Source of the DNA: Lysobacter silvisoli
GTDB lineage: Bacteria > Pseudomonadota > Gammaproteobacteria > Xanthomonadales > Xanthomonadaceae
Direction of reading: 5' to 3'
NCBI RefSeq assembly: GCF_003382365.1
Contig: NZ_QTSU01000001.1
Location: 1,116,001-1,180,000 of the forward strand
DNA length: 64,000 nucleotides
The notes under the pieces were generated by a model. It searched no databases, was not told where the DNA came from, and saw only the letters and a list, made by a program, of their open reading frames with translations. Below are positions 1 to 24,959 of the stretch, piece after piece. Numbering within the stretch: the first letter of the stretch is position 1; each line of letters opens with the position of its first letter. The position numbers were made by a program, and so were the translations under genes.

Positions 1-1
1 C

Positions 2-2407
2 CTGGCCGCGGACAACTGCGACTTGGCGCTGGCCGGCGGCGTGGCGGTGATGGCCGGCCCGAGCATGCACGTCAAGACCGGCCAATCCGGCATGCTCTCG
101 GCCGACGGCCGATGTTATGCCTTCGATTATCGTGCCAACGGCTTCGTGCCCGGCGAAGGCGTGGGAGCGCTGATGCTCAAGCGCCTGGCCGACGCCGAGC
201 GCGACGGCGACATCGTCCACGCCGTGATCCGCGGCTGGGGCGTCAACCAGGACGGCAAGACCAACGGCATCACCGCACCGAACCCGGTATCGCAGACGCG
301 CCTGATGCGCTCCGTCTACGACCGCTTCGGGATCGATCCCGAAGACATCCAGCTGATCGAAGCCCACGGCACCGGCACCAAGCTGGGCGACCCGATCGAA
401 GTCGAGGGCCTGACCCAGGCCTTCCGCCACTACACCGACAAGACCGGCTACTGCGCCCTGGGCTCGGTCAAGGGCAACATCGGCCACACCCTCTATGCGG
501 CCGGCGTGGCCGGCGCGCTCAAGCTGGTGCTGGCGTTGAAGCACCGTCAGCTTCCGCCGGCGGCGAGCTTCGAACGCCTCAATCCGCACATCGATCTGTC
601 CGACAGCCCGTTCGTGGTCAACACCGCGCTGAAACCCTGGCCCGAGAACGCCAAGGGTGGACGTTCGGCCGTGGTCAGCTCCTTCGGCTTCAGCGGCACC
701 AATGCGCACCTGGTGCTGGAAGCGGCGCCGGTGCGGGATACGACCGCGGCGGCGGGACGCGATGTCGCCCCGGCGGGTCCGGCGCTGATTCCGTTGTCGG
801 CCAGAACTCCCGAGCAGCTGCGGCAACGCGCGCAGTCGCTGGCGGAGGCGCTGGCGCAGGGACTCGCGGCGCGCGTCGGCGACGATGCGCCCTCGCTGCA
901 CGACGTCGCCTACACGTTGCAGGCAGGCAGGGAGGCGATGGAAGAGCGCTGCGCGCTGGTCGCCCATACGCTGGACGAGCTCGAGGCACGTCTGCGCGCG
1001 TTCGCCGCCGAGCGAGCGCCCGCGGATATATACGTGGGCAGCAGCCTGTCGCGTGGCGGCAAGCTGGCCTTCATCGGACAGGACGCCGAGCTGAAAGCGG
1101 CGCTGATCGACACCTGTCTGCGCGACGGAAAACTCGACAAGCTCGCCGAACTGTGGGTCGACGGCGTCGATTTGCCGTGGGCGAAACTCTATCCGGCGCA
1201 AGACGACCGTGGTCCGCGGCGCGTCGAACTCCCGCTGTATCCGTTCGCGCGGGAGCGCTACTGGCTGGAAGAGGACGCCACGTCCCCGGCACAGCGCACG
1301 GAGGCAGCGGCAGCGGCGATCCACCCGCTGCTGCACGTCAATGCGTCGACCCTGCGCCAACAGCGCTATCGCTCCACGTTCGACGGCAGCGAGGATTTCC
1401 TGCGCGACCATCGCGTGCGTTTCGGCGAGGGACGGGTCGCGCATGTGCTTCCCGGGGTCGCGTATCTGGAGATGGCGGCCGCGGCGATCGCCGATGCACT
1501 GCCGGATGCCTTCGCGGATGCCGCTTCCGGTCTCGCCGCGTCGTCGATGGGGTCGCAGGCGCGCCTGGCGCTACGCGACGTGGTCTGGTGGCAGCCGATC
1601 TTGGTCGACGGACCGGCGACCGTCGAGATCGAGCTGGGCATCGATGACGATGGCGCGATCGCCTTCGCGGTCGTCAGCGGTTCGGGCGACGATCGCATCC
1701 TGCACTGCCAGGGCGAAGCGGACTTCGTCGATTCGGCTGGAGAGCGCATGGCGGACGCCGGGCTGCTGGCATCGGCTCAGCGCGGCGATCGATGGAGCGG
1801 CGACGAGGTCTACGTCGCTTTCGCCCAGATGGGCCTGCATTACGGCCCCTCGCATCGCGGCATCCGCGCGATCTCCCGGGTGGGCGGAAAGCTGGTAGCG
1901 GAACTCGCGCTGGCGACCACGGCTGGCGACGCCTACCGCATGCCGCCGGGGATCATGGACTCCGCGCTGCAGGCGTGCATCGGCTTCCTGCCGTCGCTGC
2001 AGGCGCTGCCGCAGGCGCCGTCGGTTCCGTTCGCGCTGCGCTCGCTGACGTTGCACGCACCGTGTCCGTCGGAAGCCGTCGTCGTGTTGACGCCCGCGGC
2101 GGGCGTCGCCGACGGCAGCGGCGCCCGGGCGGCCGTGGAGAGTTGCGATGTTTCGATCTTCGACCTGGACGGCGCGCTTTGCATCGACATCCGCGGCTTC
2201 GGCTGGCGGCCGGTGGACGGTGTCAGGGCCGCTACGCCGGCCGGGCTGGACGGCTCGGGCCTGGCGAATGAGGCAGGAACGTTGAATGGGGCCGGGATGA
2301 TGGAGTCGGGAGCGTTCGACGAGGCCTTCTATCGAGAGCTGCTGGAGAGCCTCTCCAGAAACGACGTGTCTGCCGAAGAGGCCGTCGAACTCGGGTTGCC
2401 GTCATGA
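2..2407 (+). CDS. trans-AT polyketide synthase, KS-DH (5' end outside window)
   Basis: The frame is open from base 2, so only the C-terminal part of a PKS is visible; an internal TTG at 23 is not a real start. The visible part begins within a ketosynthase downstream of its active-site Cys. The two KS histidines are present (EAHGTGT near 359-379, NIGHT near 475-489). The post-KS linker ends in YPFARERYW near 1237-1275. A dehydratase follows (about 1318-2215) with LRDH...LPG and the MDSALQ Asp/Gln motif. Its HxxxGxxxxP motif is stretched by five residues between His and Pro, as in the DH at 12190. The last 40 residues form a short helical tail (AFYRELLESL...SAEEAVELG) resembling the C-terminal half of a four-helix-bundle docking domain. 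The gene overlaps the next by four bases (ATGA). The module is split: its KR and ACP are on the next protein, and it should yield an alpha,beta-olefin. Confidence 0.95.
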   Translation: MAADNCDLALAGGVAVMAGPSMHVKTGQSGMLSADGRCYAFDYRANGFVPGEGVGALMLKRLADAERDGDIVHAVIRGWGVNQDGKTNGITAPNPVSQTRLMRSVYDRFGIDPEDIQLIEAHGTGTKLGDPIEVEGLTQAFRHYTDKTGYCALGSVKGNIGHTLYAAGVAGALKLVLALKHRQLPPAASFERLNPHIDLSDSPFVVNTALKPWPENAKGGRSAVVSSFGFSGTNAHLVLEAAPVRDTTAAAGRDVAPAGPALIPLSARTPEQLRQRAQSLAEALAQGLAARVGDDAPSLHDVAYTLQAGREAMEERCALVAHTLDELEARLRAFAAERAPADIYVGSSLSRGGKLAFIGQDAELKAALIDTCLRDGKLDKLAELWVDGVDLPWAKLYPAQDDRGPRRVELPLYPFARERYWLEEDATSPAQRTEAAAAAIHPLLHVNASTLRQQRYRSTFDGSEDFLRDHRVRFGEGRVAHVLPGVAYLEMAAAAIADALPDAFADAASGLAASSMGSQARLALRDVVWWQPILVDGPATVEIELGIDDDGAIAFAVVSGSGDDRILHCQGEADFVDSAGERMADAGLLASAQRGDRWSGDEVYVAFAQMGLHYGPSHRGIRAISRVGGKLVAELALATTAGDAYRMPPGIMDSALQACIGFLPSLQALPQAPSVPFALRSLTLHAPCPSEAVVVLTPAAGVADGSGARAAVESCDVSIFDLDGALCIDIRGFGWRPVDGVRAATPAGLDGSGLANEAGTLNGAGMMESGAFDEAFYRELLESLSRNDVSAEEAVELGLPS

Positions 2408-5400
2408 AGGATACGCTGCTGTCCATCTATCGCGCGGTCGCCGAAGGCCGGCTCGCACAGGCCGAAGCGCTGGTGCGAATCAAGGCTCTGAAGCGGCGGG
2501 CGTCCGAAGCGGAGCAGGGCGTCTTGCTCGCGGCGCCCGAATGGGTCGCCGCGCCGGCGACGCCGGCCCCGGCCCAGCCCGTGGACAGGATACTCGTCTG
2601 GGGCGTCGATCCGGCGGTGACCACGTCGTTGAAGACGATGCGTGGGGACGCGCGGATCGAAGCGTTCGCGCCTCCCGCGAACGTCGTCGCGGCGGATCGG
2701 ATTTTTACCGATGCGGCGCTGCAGGCGCTGGCCGCCATCCAGTCGATGTTGGCGGCCGGGCAGAGCTTCCGCACGCTGGTGTTTGTTACCGATACCAGTG
2801 ATGCCGATACGGCCGCCGTCGATGCCATGGTGGCCAGCGGCTTGGAAGCCATGTTCAGGACGGTGATGGAGGAAACTCCGGCCCTGACCGCGCGCGTGAT
2901 CAGGGTGCCGGCCGACATCGGCGCTGCCGAACTGCATCGGCTCGTGCACGACGAGTCCTGTACCGATGCGCCGCGCGGCGCGGCCGTGCGCCATGTACGC
3001 GATGCCGGCGGCCTGCGCCGCGAAATATCGCGCTGGCGCGTGCTGGGAGAGCATCCCGAAGGCCAGGTGCAGCCCGCCCCGCCGGTGGCGTTCAGGGAAG
3101 GCGGCTGCTATCTGATCACCGGCGGCGCTGGCGGCATCGGCCTTCAGTTCGCGCGCGAGATCGTCGCGCAGTGCCGCTCCGCGCGCATCGTGCTGGCCGG
3201 ACGCTCGGCGCTTTCGTCGCAGGCGCGCCGCACGCTGGATGCGTTGGCCACACCGCTGCACCGGATCGACTACGTCGCGCTCGACGTGACCGATCGCAGC
3301 GCCGTCGACGCCCTGGTGAGCCAGTTGCGCGAGCAGGACCAGCCGCTGCGCGGCATCCTGCACTGCGCGGGCATCCTCCGCGACGGCTTCATCCTGCGCA
3401 AATCGCCGTCCACGTTCGCCGAGGTGCTGGCGCCGAAGGTCGCCGGTCTGACGAATCTCGATTGGGCCACGCGCGACCTGTCGCTGGATTTCATCCTGCT
3501 GTGCTCGTCCTTCGCCGCCTGCTGGGGCATCGTCGGCCAGGTCGACTACGCCGCGGCCAATGCGTTCATGGACGCGTACGCCGCGCATCGCAATCGCCTG
3601 GCGGCGCGGGGCGAACGCCACGGACGCACCCTGTCGGTGAACTGGCCGCTGTGGCAGGACGGCGGGATGGGTATGGACGCCGCGACCCGCGAGCGGCTGC
3701 TGGATCACACCGGCATGCGTCCCTTGTCCACCGCCGCCGCGATGCGCGCGATGTACCGCGGCCTCACGCTTCCCGGCGAGCGTGTGCTGGTGATGGAAGG
3801 CGAATTGTCGGCAATGCGGGCGCTGCTTGAGGCGACGGATTCCGCAACGGGTTCTGCGGCCGGGGTTGCGCGCAAGAACGTCCTCGCCCCCGATGCGACG
3901 CCGGTGGGCATGGACGATGCCCTGCGCGAGAAGGCACTGGACTACCTCTGCCGGCAGTTCTCGCAGGTACTGAAGGTTCCCGCCGCCCGGCTGCGGCCGC
4001 AGGCGCCGCTTGAGCAGTACGGAATCGATTCGATTCTGGCGATGAAGCTGGTGACGCACCTGGAGACGATCTTCGGCAGGCTGCCCAAGACGCTGGCGTT
4101 CGAGTACCAGACCATCGCGCAGCTCAACGACTATTTCTGTACGACGCACGCGGATCGACTGATTGCGCTGTTGTCGCCGGAAGCCGTGGCCGCGGCCGCC
4201 GCAGCGGCTTCGTCTGCGCCGGCCATCGCCACGACGGCCGCGGGATCGCGCGTGCCCGGCAAGCGCATCGGCGCGATGCGCCGAACGCCGGACGCCGTGC
4301 AGCAGCCCGTTGCGCTCGCCTCGCGAAGCGGCACCGACTTGGGCGCCGCCGCCATGGCGCGCATCGAAAAGCCATCCGTCGATGCCGGGCCGATTCCCAG
4401 CCCCTCCCTCCATAGCGAGAGCATCGCCATCGTCGGCATCAGCGGCCGCTATCCGGAAGCCTGGGATCTGGACGAGTACTGGCGCAACCTGTCGCAGGGC
4501 GTGGACTGCATCCGTGAAGTTCCCGCCGACCGCTGGCGCTGGCAGGACTACTACCGCGACCCGGCTGGCGGCGAAGCGTTGGCCCCCGGTCAGCACAGCA
4601 GCCGATGGGGCGGATTCATCCAGGGCGCCGACGAGTTCGATCCCCGCTTCTTCAGCATCACACCGCGGGACGCCGAGCAGATCGACCCGCAGGAACGGCT
4701 GTTCCTGCAGCACGCGTGGATGGCGGTCGAGGACGCGGGCTACACCCGCGCCGCGCTGCAGGCCTGCCGCGGCGGCCAGGTGGGCGTCTACGCCGGGGTG
4801 ATGTACGGCGAATACAACCGATCGGGCAGCCTGGCCAGCATCGCCAACCGGGTGTCGTACGCGCTCAACCTGCACGGGCCGAGCATGACGCTCGACACCA
4901 TGTGCTCCTCGTCGCTGACCGCGATCCACCTGGCCTGCCAGGACCTGAAGCTGGGCCGCACCGACATGGCCCTGGCCGGCGGCGTCAATCTCAGCCTGCA
5001 TCCCGGCAAGTACGGCATGCTCAGCGCCAGCCAGTTCATCTCCAGCGACGGCCATTGCCAGAGTTTCGGCGAAGGCGGGGACGGCTACATTCCGGGCGAG
5101 GGCGTGGGCGTGGTGGTGCTCAAGCGCCTGTCCGACGCCGAGCGCGACGGCGATGCCATCCACGCGGTGATCCGCGGCAGCGCGCTGAACCACGGCGGCA
5201 AGACCAACGGCTACACGGTGCCCAATCCGCAGGCGCAGGCCGCGGTGATCTCCGATGCGCTGAAGGACGCGGGTGTCGATGCGCGTCATATCAGCTACAT
5301 CGAAGCGCACGGCACCGGTACCAAGCTTGGCGACCCGATCGAGATCGCGGCGCTGGGCAAGGCGTTCGGCGAACACACCGCGGATACCGGCTTCTGCCTG

Positions 5401-8400
5401 ATCGGTTCGGCCAAGTCGAACATCGGCCACTGCGAATCGGCGGCGGGCATCGCCGGGCTGACCAAGGTCGTCCTGCAGATGCGCCACCGTCAGATCGCGC
5501 CGTCGCTGCATTCGCAGCGGCTCAATCCCAACATCGACTTCGGCACCACGCCGTTCGAGGTCAATCAGCGCCTGCGGCCGTGGATCGCGCCGGTCATCGA
5601 CGGCAAAGAGGTCGCGCTGATCGCGGGCATTTCCTCGTTCGGCGCCGGCGGCGGCAATGCCCACCTGATCGTAGAGGCCCATGCCGGCGTTGCCCGCGCG
5701 GCCCGCGACGAACCTGCCGTGTCGAGTGCGCCTTGCGCGGTGCTGCTGTCGGCGCGCACCCTGCCGCAGCTGCGGGAGAAGGCGGCGGCACTTAAAGCCT
5801 TCGTCGAAGCCGATGCCGGCATCGATCTGCACGGCCTGGCCTACACCTTGCAACTCGGTCGCGAAGCGATGGAAGAGCGGCTGGCCATGCGCGTGGAGAC
5901 GCGTGCTGAACTGATCGACAAGCTCGACGTGTTCCTCGCCGACGAGCGCCCCGAGGACGGCGCGCTCGCGGACGACCTGTATTACGCGCAGTCGCGCCGC
6001 CACCGCGAGAGCATCGCGCTGTTCACGGTGGACCGGGACCTGCAGGCCAGCGTCGACGGCTGGTTCGTCGCCGGCAAGGTTTCGCGCCTGCTCGATGTCT
6101 GGACCAAGGGTCTGGACCTGGATTGGTCGAAACTGCACGGCGCGCCGCTGCCGGCGCGTATGCACTTGCCGGTCTATCCGTTCGCTCGAGAGCGCTACCG
6201 GCGCGAGGAGCCCGCGGACGCGCACGCTGGCATGATGACGGCGCAGACGATCCATTCCCTGGTCCATCGCAACGCTTCCAAACCAGGGCAGCAGCGCTAT
6301 CTCAGCGCGTTCCGAGCGGATGATCCGCGGATCACGGGGCTTAGGCTGCAGCGACAGGCGACGCTTCCTCGTGGCATGCAGCTCGAAGCGGCCCGCGCTG
6401 CCCTGGCCGACGGGCTGGGAATGCCCGGACAGGGCGTGCTCGAACAGGGCAGGGCATGGGCCTTCCGCGATGTGCGTTTCGGTGCGCCGCGGGCGGTGCC
6501 GGCCGCGATCGAGGTGGAGATTGCGGTACTGCCGCCCGGCCAGGCGCAGCGTCCCGAACCGCAGACGGCGGCATTCGAACTGTCCACGCCCGCCGATGGC
6601 CAGGTGCTATGCCAGGGGTTTGTTGAAGCTCACGCCGATACGTCCGCACCGATGCTCGACATCGCCGCGCTGTCGCGTGGCGCTTCGGTGCTGTTCGCCG
6701 ACCGTACCGCGGCGATCGAAGCGCAGCGCGCTGTCGGCCTGGAAGTCGACGCGCTGTATGCGCGCCTCGCAGCGGTGCAGCGCACGGCGGATGGCCTGTG
6801 GCTGACATTCGATACGCCGGATCCGTCGCAGACCGCGTTCGCGGACTGTGTGATCGACCCGTCCGCCGTTGATGCGGCGATGCTCGCCGCGCAGTGGTTG
6901 GCGTCCTCTCACGAGACGCCGCATTTCCCCGTGGGCTTTGCGGAAATGCGTGTATATCCGGTTCGCGATCGCCCGCGATACGCTTGGATCCGCGCGCAGA
7001 CCGCGACACGAGTCGACGGCCCCCCGTGCGTCGATATTTCCCTGTGCGGCGATGATGGCGCGGTGTGCATCGAGTTCACCGCGCTGAGCTTGCTGCCCGC
7101 CGTGGCGGCTGCCTGGGCTCCCATGGAAGCGACTCCGGCGCATGCTGCGCCGGCGGACCCGGCCGCTCGCATGCCGGATCGTCGGTTCGAAAGCCGCGTA
7201 TCCCACCGCAATCACGCTTCGCACCCCGACGTCGAAACCACGCCGGCATCGTTCGCGACCCCGTTGCGGAAGCCTGGCGCGATCGCGCTGGACTCGCCGG
7301 CCCTGATCGCCACGATCGCAACGGCCACCCTGACCAAGCCCTCGCTGCCGCTTTCGGCGCATGGCGCGGGGGAGGGCGGTCATCATGATGCTCAGTCCAA
7401 CGACGGCGGCACGTCTTCCGCTGCGGTGCTGCTGCAAGATCGCGGCGAAGGCCTGTTCGCGCTGCGTCTGCAGGCGCCCGCAGGCGAACTGGATCCCGCG
7501 CTGGTCGACGCGCTGCGACAAGCGCTGGCGCATGCGGCCGCACTGCCGTCGCTGAAGGCGCTGCTGATCGAAAGCGACGAGCGCATCTTCCTGCGTGAGG
7601 GCCAGGTACCGGCCGATCCCGAGGCCATGCACTTGCTTCTGCAAGCCTTGGCCGCGTTCCCCGCGCCGACGCTGGCGCTGCTCTCCGGGCAGGCGCTCGG
7701 CGCCGGCTTCCGCCTCGCTTGTGCCTGCGACAGCATCATCGCGGTCGACGACCAGGAGTACGGCTTCTCTACGCCGGGAGTGGCACCGGCCTTTGTCGAT
7801 CCTGCATCACACGACTGGCTCGCGGCGCGCTTCGGCGAATCGCTGGCATCGATGCTGGCGCTGCGCGAGCAGCCGATCAGCGGCCACGAGCTGCAGGCGG
7901 CCGGGTGGGGCGCGACGGTGGTGCCGCGCCTAGGCTTTGCAGCCGCCGTGGACGCGTTCTGCGCTCATCTGTCCGACAAATCCTCCGAAGCGCTACGGCT
8001 GCTGAAGGAACATCTGGCCCGGGAGTTCGGCACCGGCCTGGCCGCGGTGGCTGCATCGTCCGCTGCCGGCGATGCGCTGCTGCGGTCGCTGCAGGACTCC
8101 CTGGGCCCCGACCCCACGGTGGAAACCGGCGAGACCGCCGTCTCTCCAGCGGCCGATATCGCGGTGGAAGCCGGTGCGCTGCCCCTGACCTCGTCCGTAA
8201 TCCGCGCCAGCGTCGATGCCGAAGGCGTGGTCCTGGTGCGCCTGGAAGACCGCGACGCACGCAACATGTTCTCCGACGCGCTGATCGCCGGGCTGCAGGA
8301 AGTTTTCGATCATATCGGCGCCTCGCCCGCCTACAAGGCCGTCGTACTCACCGGCTACGACACTTATTTCTCCTCCGGCGGCACCCGCGACGGCCTCAAA

Positions 8401-11400
8401 GCGATCCAGGAAGGCAGGGTCCGCTTCACCGATCAGGACGTGTTCCAGTTGCCGATGCGCTGCCCGCTGCCGGTCATCGCCGCGATGCAGGGCCATGGCA
8501 TCGGCGCCGGCTGGACCCTGGGCCTGTTCTGCGACGGCGTGCTGTTCAGCGAGGAAAGCCGCTACGTCAGCCCGTACATGAATTTCGGGTTCACGCCCGG
8601 CGCTGGCGCCACCGGCATCCTGCCGGCCCGGCTGGGTTTCGACCTGGCCCGCGACAGCCTATTCACCGGGCGCGAAATCACCGGTGCGGAACTGGCGCGC
8701 CGCAACCCGCGGCTGACCGTGCTGCCGCGCGACCGCGTGCTGGACGAGGCGCTGGCGCTGGCGCGCAGCGTCGCCCGGCACCCGCGCGCCGGTCTGGTGG
8801 CGTGGAAGGCTGCGCGCATCGCACCTCAGTTCGATGCCTGGCAGGCGCTGTTCGCGCGCGAAGTCCGGATGCACGAAACCACCCTGGTGGGGCAGGCCGA
8901 CGCGCTGCGCCGCATCGAGCAGCGATTCGCGCCCTCGCCAGTGGAAGCGGAAGCGTCTCACGCGGTGCCGCGGCACGCGCCTGCCGCCACGGGCGCGGAG
9001 ATCCTGCCCGTTATCCGCCGTCTTCTGGCCGAAGAATTGCGCACGGACGAGGCCGACATCGACGCCGCCGCGCCGTTCGTCGACCTGGGTCTGGATTCGA
9101 TCTCAAGCGTGACCTGGATCCGCAGGATCAACGCGCACTTCGGGCTGGAGATCGAAGCGACCAAGGTCTATCGCTATCCGACCCTGCGAGCGCTCGCCGG
9201 GCACATCGGCGAACAGGTCCCGGCCGACGCGCAGGCCGGCCGCACCACGGATGCCGCAGTCGCCGCTGCCGTCGTAGCGCCGCTTACGATCGTGCCGTCC
9301 GCCCAGCCGCAGCACGCGGTATCGGCCTCCGCGGCAGCTAGCTCGTCGGTGCCGGCAGGCGCAGCGGCGGCCGTCGATCTCGGCGCCGTGCGCCGCACGC
9401 TCATCGATCTGCTGGCGCAGGAGCTGCGCCAGACGTCCGACAGCATCGATGCCGACCGCAGTTTCGTCGAGCTTGGGCTGGATTCGATTTCCGGGGTCAC
9501 CTGGGTGCGCGCGGTCAACCAGCGTTACGACCTCGCCATCGAAGCGACCCGGGTCTACGCCCATCCGACCGTCGAACAGTTCGCGCGCCTGGTGCGCGAC
9601 ACGCTCGCGCAGCGCGCCTCGGCGCACGCGCCCGCAGCGGCGGGAGTCGCCCATGCCTCGGTGCCTGCTGCACCGCCGCAGCCCGCAGCGGGCAACGCGT
9701 TCATCGATTCCATCGCGCCGCCCGCCTGGCCCGCGCTCGCGTCATGGCGCAGTGCCGGCACGGCCACGGTCGCGGCGGCGCCGCCAGCGGTCGCCGCACA
9801 GGGTATGCACGCCGCCGAAATCGCGGTCATCGGCATGGCCGGCCGCTTCCCGATGGCCAAGGATGTCGACAGCTTCTGGGACAACATCGCCAGCGGCCGC
9901 AACTGCATCAGCGAAATTCCCTCGGCGCGCTGGGATACCCGCGACTATTACGTCGAAGGCCAGCCCGGGCTCGGCCAGAGCAATTCGAAGTGGATGGGCG
10001 TGCTGGAAGGGCACGACCGCTTCGACCCGCTGTTCTTCGGCCTGACGCCGCTGGAAGCCGAATCCATGGACCCGCAGCAGCGCCTGTTCCTGCAGTGCTG
10101 CTGGCATGGCATGGAGAACGCGGGCTATACCGCGGAACGGTTGTCCGGCAGCCGATGCGGCGTGTTCGCCGGCTGCGCCAACGGCGATTACCACCTGCTG
10201 TCGCGCGAGCAGCAGATCAACGCGCTCGGCTTCACCGGCGGCGCGACTTCGATCCTCGCCGCGCGCGTGTCGTACTTCATGAATCTGCAGGGGCCCTGCG
10301 TGTCCATCGACACCGCATGCTCCTCGTCGCTGGTCGCGATCGCGTCGGCCTGCGACAGCCTGATCACCGGCGGCTCGGACATCGCCCTTGCCGGCGGCGT
10401 ATACGTGATGGCCAATGCCGACATGTTCCTGAAGACGGCCCATGCGGGTATGCTCTCGCCCGACGGCCGCTGCTACACCTTCGACCAGCGCGCGAACGGG
10501 TTCGTGCCGGGCGAGGGCGTCGGCGTGGTCATGCTCAAGCGCCTGGCCGATGCCGAACGCGACGGCGACAACATCCTCGCCGTCGTGCGCGGCTGGGGCG
10601 TGAATCAGGACGGGCGCACCAACGGCATCACCGCGCCGAACGCGGAGTCTCAGCAGCGCCTGATACGCGATGTCTACGACCGCTTCGGTATCGATCCCGG
10701 CCGCATCGAACTGGTCGAGGCGCACGGCACCGGCACCAAGCTCGGCGATCCGATCGAAGTCGACGGGCTGAAATCGGCCTTCCTGAACGCGACCGACCGC
10801 CGCCAGTACTGCGCGATCGGCTCGGTGAAGACCAACATCGGCCACTGCCTGACCGCGGCCGGTGTGTCGGGCTTCATCAAGCTGCTGCTGGCGCTCAAGC
10901 ACCGCATGCTGCCGCCCAGCGCCAACTTCGAAACGCCGAACGAACACCTGGACCTGGACGCCAGCCCGTTCTTCGTCAACACCGTCGCGCGCGACTGGAC
11001 CTCGCCCGATGGCGCCGCGCGCCATGCCGCGATCAGCAGCTTCGGCTTCAGCGGCACCAACGCCCACCTGGTGCTGGCCGAATACCTGCCGTCCGCCGCG
11101 CGTCCGCCGGGCGAGCCGCCGTTGCCATCCAGCGCCGGCTTCGTCGTGCCGCTGTCGGCACGCACGCCCGAACAATTGTTGCGCAAGGCCGCGGATCTGC
11201 GCGAGGCCTTGCAGGCTGGCCTCATAGGCGATCCCGGACACGATCCGGCCGCGCTGGCCTACAGCCTGCAGTGCCATCGCGACGCGATGGACGAACGCCT
11301 GGGCTTCGTCGCGCGCAGCGTGCGGGAAGTCATCGACACCTTGGGCGCCTACCTCGACGCCGCCGCTGCGAACCGGCCGCTGCCGCATGGCGTGCTCGCC

Positions 11401-12003
11401 GCGCACGTGCGGCAGGGGCGCGAAAGCGTGCGCCTGCTCAACGAAGACGCGGCCATGGCGGCGCTGGTCGTGGACAAGTGCATCGCCGACGGCAACGCGC
11501 TCAAGCTCTGCGAACTGTGGGTGAAGGGCCTGGCGCTGGACTGGCGCCAGCTGCACGGCGCGCGCAAGCCGCCGATGGTGGCGCTGCCGCCGTATCCGTT
11601 CGCCGAGGACGCGTACTGGCTCGCACCGGATGCCGGCTCGCCGGCGGCGGTGCCGGGTCAGGCCAGCGAGCGCTCACGACATCCGCATCCGCTGCTGCAG
11701 GAGCAGGTCGCCGACCTGACGGCGCAAGGCTACCGGCAAACCGCGCAGGCACAGAACGCCGATGCGGACAGCGCGCGGCGGACCGAGCGAATTCATCTGC
11801 CGACCTATGCGTTCGCGCGCATGCAGTGCTGGCTTCCGTCCGAGGGCAAACCGCCGCGTGCGGGTACCGGTCCGGCGGCAGCCGCGCCGTCGCCCGATCG
11901 ATACCTGCACAACCTGGACATCATCGCCGGGCTCTTCGCGGAACTGGAGGAGGACACGATGAGCGCCGCGGACGTGACGGCAAGGGTGAAGCAGCTGGCG
12001 TAA
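2404..12003 (+). CDS. trans-AT PKS: KR-ACP / KS-DH*-ECH*-ECH-ACPb-ACPb / KS
   Basis: 3199 residues, no AT domain. Order: N-terminal docking helices (1-35); KR (about 60-480, [13 protein letters not shown] and DYAAAN catalytic residues, B-type Asp in ILRD); ACP (Ser543, YGIDSI); KS (about 673-1096, Cys834 in TMCSSS); degenerate DH (about 1283-1563, no HxxxGxxxxP); a degenerate enoyl-CoA hydratase-like domain (about 1673-1896); a second, well-preserved ECH of the PksI/ECH2 type (about 1931-2173); two ACPs (about 2200-2270 and 2328-2401); KS (about 2472-2896, Cys2639); linker and a C-terminal docking tail. Both tandem ACPs carry Trp six residues after the phosphopantetheine Ser ([16 protein letters not shown]), the known flag for HMGS-dependent beta-branching. 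After the last KS there are two linker-like stretches ([20 protein letters not shown]) but no ACP; the rest of that module is on the next protein. The first KS shares a near-identical DNA block with the KS at 15288. Confidence 0.96.
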   Translation: MKDTLLSIYRAVAEGRLAQAEALVRIKALKRRASEAEQGVLLAAPEWVAAPATPAPAQPVDRILVWGVDPAVTTSLKTMRGDARIEAFAPPANVVAADRIFTDAALQALAAIQSMLAAGQSFRTLVFVTDTSDADTAAVDAMVASGLEAMFRTVMEETPALTARVIRVPADIGAAELHRLVHDESCTDAPRGAAVRHVRDAGGLRREISRWRVLGEHPEGQVQPAPPVAFREGGCYLITGGAGGIGLQFAREIVAQCRSARIVLAGRSALSSQARRTLDALATPLHRIDYVALDVTDRSAVDALVSQLREQDQPLRGILHCAGILRDGFILRKSPSTFAEVLAPKVAGLTNLDWATRDLSLDFILLCSSFAACWGIVGQVDYAAANAFMDAYAAHRNRLAARGERHGRTLSVNWPLWQDGGMGMDAATRERLLDHTGMRPLSTAAAMRAMYRGLTLPGERVLVMEGELSAMRALLEATDSATGSAAGVARKNVLAPDATPVGMDDALREKALDYLCRQFSQVLKVPAARLRPQAPLEQYGIDSILAMKLVTHLETIFGRLPKTLAFEYQTIAQLNDYFCTTHADRLIALLSPEAVAAAAAAASSAPAIATTAAGSRVPGKRIGAMRRTPDAVQQPVALASRSGTDLGAAAMARIEKPSVDAGPIPSPSLHSESIAIVGISGRYPEAWDLDEYWRNLSQGVDCIREVPADRWRWQDYYRDPAGGEALAPGQHSSRWGGFIQGADEFDPRFFSITPRDAEQIDPQERLFLQHAWMAVEDAGYTRAALQACRGGQVGVYAGVMYGEYNRSGSLASIANRVSYALNLHGPSMTLDTMCSSSLTAIHLACQDLKLGRTDMALAGGVNLSLHPGKYGMLSASQFISSDGHCQSFGEGGDGYIPGEGVGVVVLKRLSDAERDGDAIHAVIRGSALNHGGKTNGYTVPNPQAQAAVISDALKDAGVDARHISYIEAHGTGTKLGDPIEIAALGKAFGEHTADTGFCLIGSAKSNIGHCESAAGIAGLTKVVLQMRHRQIAPSLHSQRLNPNIDFGTTPFEVNQRLRPWIAPVIDGKEVALIAGISSFGAGGGNAHLIVEAHAGVARAARDEPAVSSAPCAVLLSARTLPQLREKAAALKAFVEADAGIDLHGLAYTLQLGREAMEERLAMRVETRAELIDKLDVFLADERPEDGALADDLYYAQSRRHRESIALFTVDRDLQASVDGWFVAGKVSRLLDVWTKGLDLDWSKLHGAPLPARMHLPVYPFARERYRREEPADAHAGMMTAQTIHSLVHRNASKPGQQRYLSAFRADDPRITGLRLQRQATLPRGMQLEAARAALADGLGMPGQGVLEQGRAWAFRDVRFGAPRAVPAAIEVEIAVLPPGQAQRPEPQTAAFELSTPADGQVLCQGFVEAHADTSAPMLDIAALSRGASVLFADRTAAIEAQRAVGLEVDALYARLAAVQRTADGLWLTFDTPDPSQTAFADCVIDPSAVDAAMLAAQWLASSHETPHFPVGFAEMRVYPVRDRPRYAWIRAQTATRVDGPPCVDISLCGDDGAVCIEFTALSLLPAVAAAWAPMEATPAHAAPADPAARMPDRRFESRVSHRNHASHPDVETTPASFATPLRKPGAIALDSPALIATIATATLTKPSLPLSAHGAGEGGHHDAQSNDGGTSSAAVLLQDRGEGLFALRLQAPAGELDPALVDALRQALAHAAALPSLKALLIESDERIFLREGQVPADPEAMHLLLQALAAFPAPTLALLSGQALGAGFRLACACDSIIAVDDQEYGFSTPGVAPAFVDPASHDWLAARFGESLASMLALREQPISGHELQAAGWGATVVPRLGFAAAVDAFCAHLSDKSSEALRLLKEHLAREFGTGLAAVAASSAAGDALLRSLQDSLGPDPTVETGETAVSPAADIAVEAGALPLTSSVIRASVDAEGVVLVRLEDRDARNMFSDALIAGLQEVFDHIGASPAYKAVVLTGYDTYFSSGGTRDGLKAIQEGRVRFTDQDVFQLPMRCPLPVIAAMQGHGIGAGWTLGLFCDGVLFSEESRYVSPYMNFGFTPGAGATGILPARLGFDLARDSLFTGREITGAELARRNPRLTVLPRDRVLDEALALARSVARHPRAGLVAWKAARIAPQFDAWQALFAREVRMHETTLVGQADALRRIEQRFAPSPVEAEASHAVPRHAPAATGAEILPVIRRLLAEELRTDEADIDAAAPFVDLGLDSISSVTWIRRINAHFGLEIEATKVYRYPTLRALAGHIGEQVPADAQAGRTTDAAVAAAVVAPLTIVPSAQPQHAVSASAAASSSVPAGAAAAVDLGAVRRTLIDLLAQELRQTSDSIDADRSFVELGLDSISGVTWVRAVNQRYDLAIEATRVYAHPTVEQFARLVRDTLAQRASAHAPAAAGVAHASVPAAPPQPAAGNAFIDSIAPPAWPALASWRSAGTATVAAAPPAVAAQGMHAAEIAVIGMAGRFPMAKDVDSFWDNIASGRNCISEIPSARWDTRDYYVEGQPGLGQSNSKWMGVLEGHDRFDPLFFGLTPLEAESMDPQQRLFLQCCWHGMENAGYTAERLSGSRCGVFAGCANGDYHLLSREQQINALGFTGGATSILAARVSYFMNLQGPCVSIDTACSSSLVAIASACDSLITGGSDIALAGGVYVMANADMFLKTAHAGMLSPDGRCYTFDQRANGFVPGEGVGVVMLKRLADAERDGDNILAVVRGWGVNQDGRTNGITAPNAESQQRLIRDVYDRFGIDPGRIELVEAHGTGTKLGDPIEVDGLKSAFLNATDRRQYCAIGSVKTNIGHCLTAAGVSGFIKLLLALKHRMLPPSANFETPNEHLDLDASPFFVNTVARDWTSPDGAARHAAISSFGFSGTNAHLVLAEYLPSAARPPGEPPLPSSAGFVVPLSARTPEQLLRKAADLREALQAGLIGDPGHDPAALAYSLQCHRDAMDERLGFVARSVREVIDTLGAYLDAAAANRPLPHGVLAAHVRQGRESVRLLNEDAAMAALVVDKCIADGNALKLCELWVKGLALDWRQLHGARKPPMVALPPYPFAEDAYWLAPDAGSPAAVPGQASERSRHPHPLLQEQVADLTAQGYRQTAQAQNADADSARRTERIHLPTYAFARMQCWLPSEGKPPRAGTGPAAAAPSPDRYLHNLDIIAGLFAELEEDTMSAADVTARVKQLA
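4774..5545 (+). repeat. KS-coding DNA repeat, copy 1
   Basis: This block of a KS-coding region aligns without gaps to 15288-16059, at a constant offset of 10514 bases. Bases 4822-5007 appear identical to 15336-15521, including synonymous positions. The remainder differs by scattered, mostly silent changes, with one cluster of changes near 5008-5045. Both copies encode the KS that opens a beta-branching module. This looks like recent duplication or gene conversion rather than simple family resemblance. Confidence 0.9.
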
Positions 12004-12080
12004 ACGGTTAACGACACGTTAGGAACGGCGTTGAGCTTGCTGCAATGAGCAGCGGATAGGGAAATACGAGAACGGATGGC

Positions 12081-24955
<12,875 letters not shown>

Positions 24956-24959
<4 letters not shown>

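Noticed and set aside
2329-6267. Antisense open frame of about 1300 codons
   Set aside because: It mirrors real PKS codons on the + strand; high third-position GC suppresses stop codons. No domain is recognisable in the translation.
7719-9341. Forward alternative frame of 540 codons inside the ECH/ACP region
   Set aside because: Arg/Gly/Ala-rich translation with no motifs, while the main frame encodes clear ECH and ACP domains.
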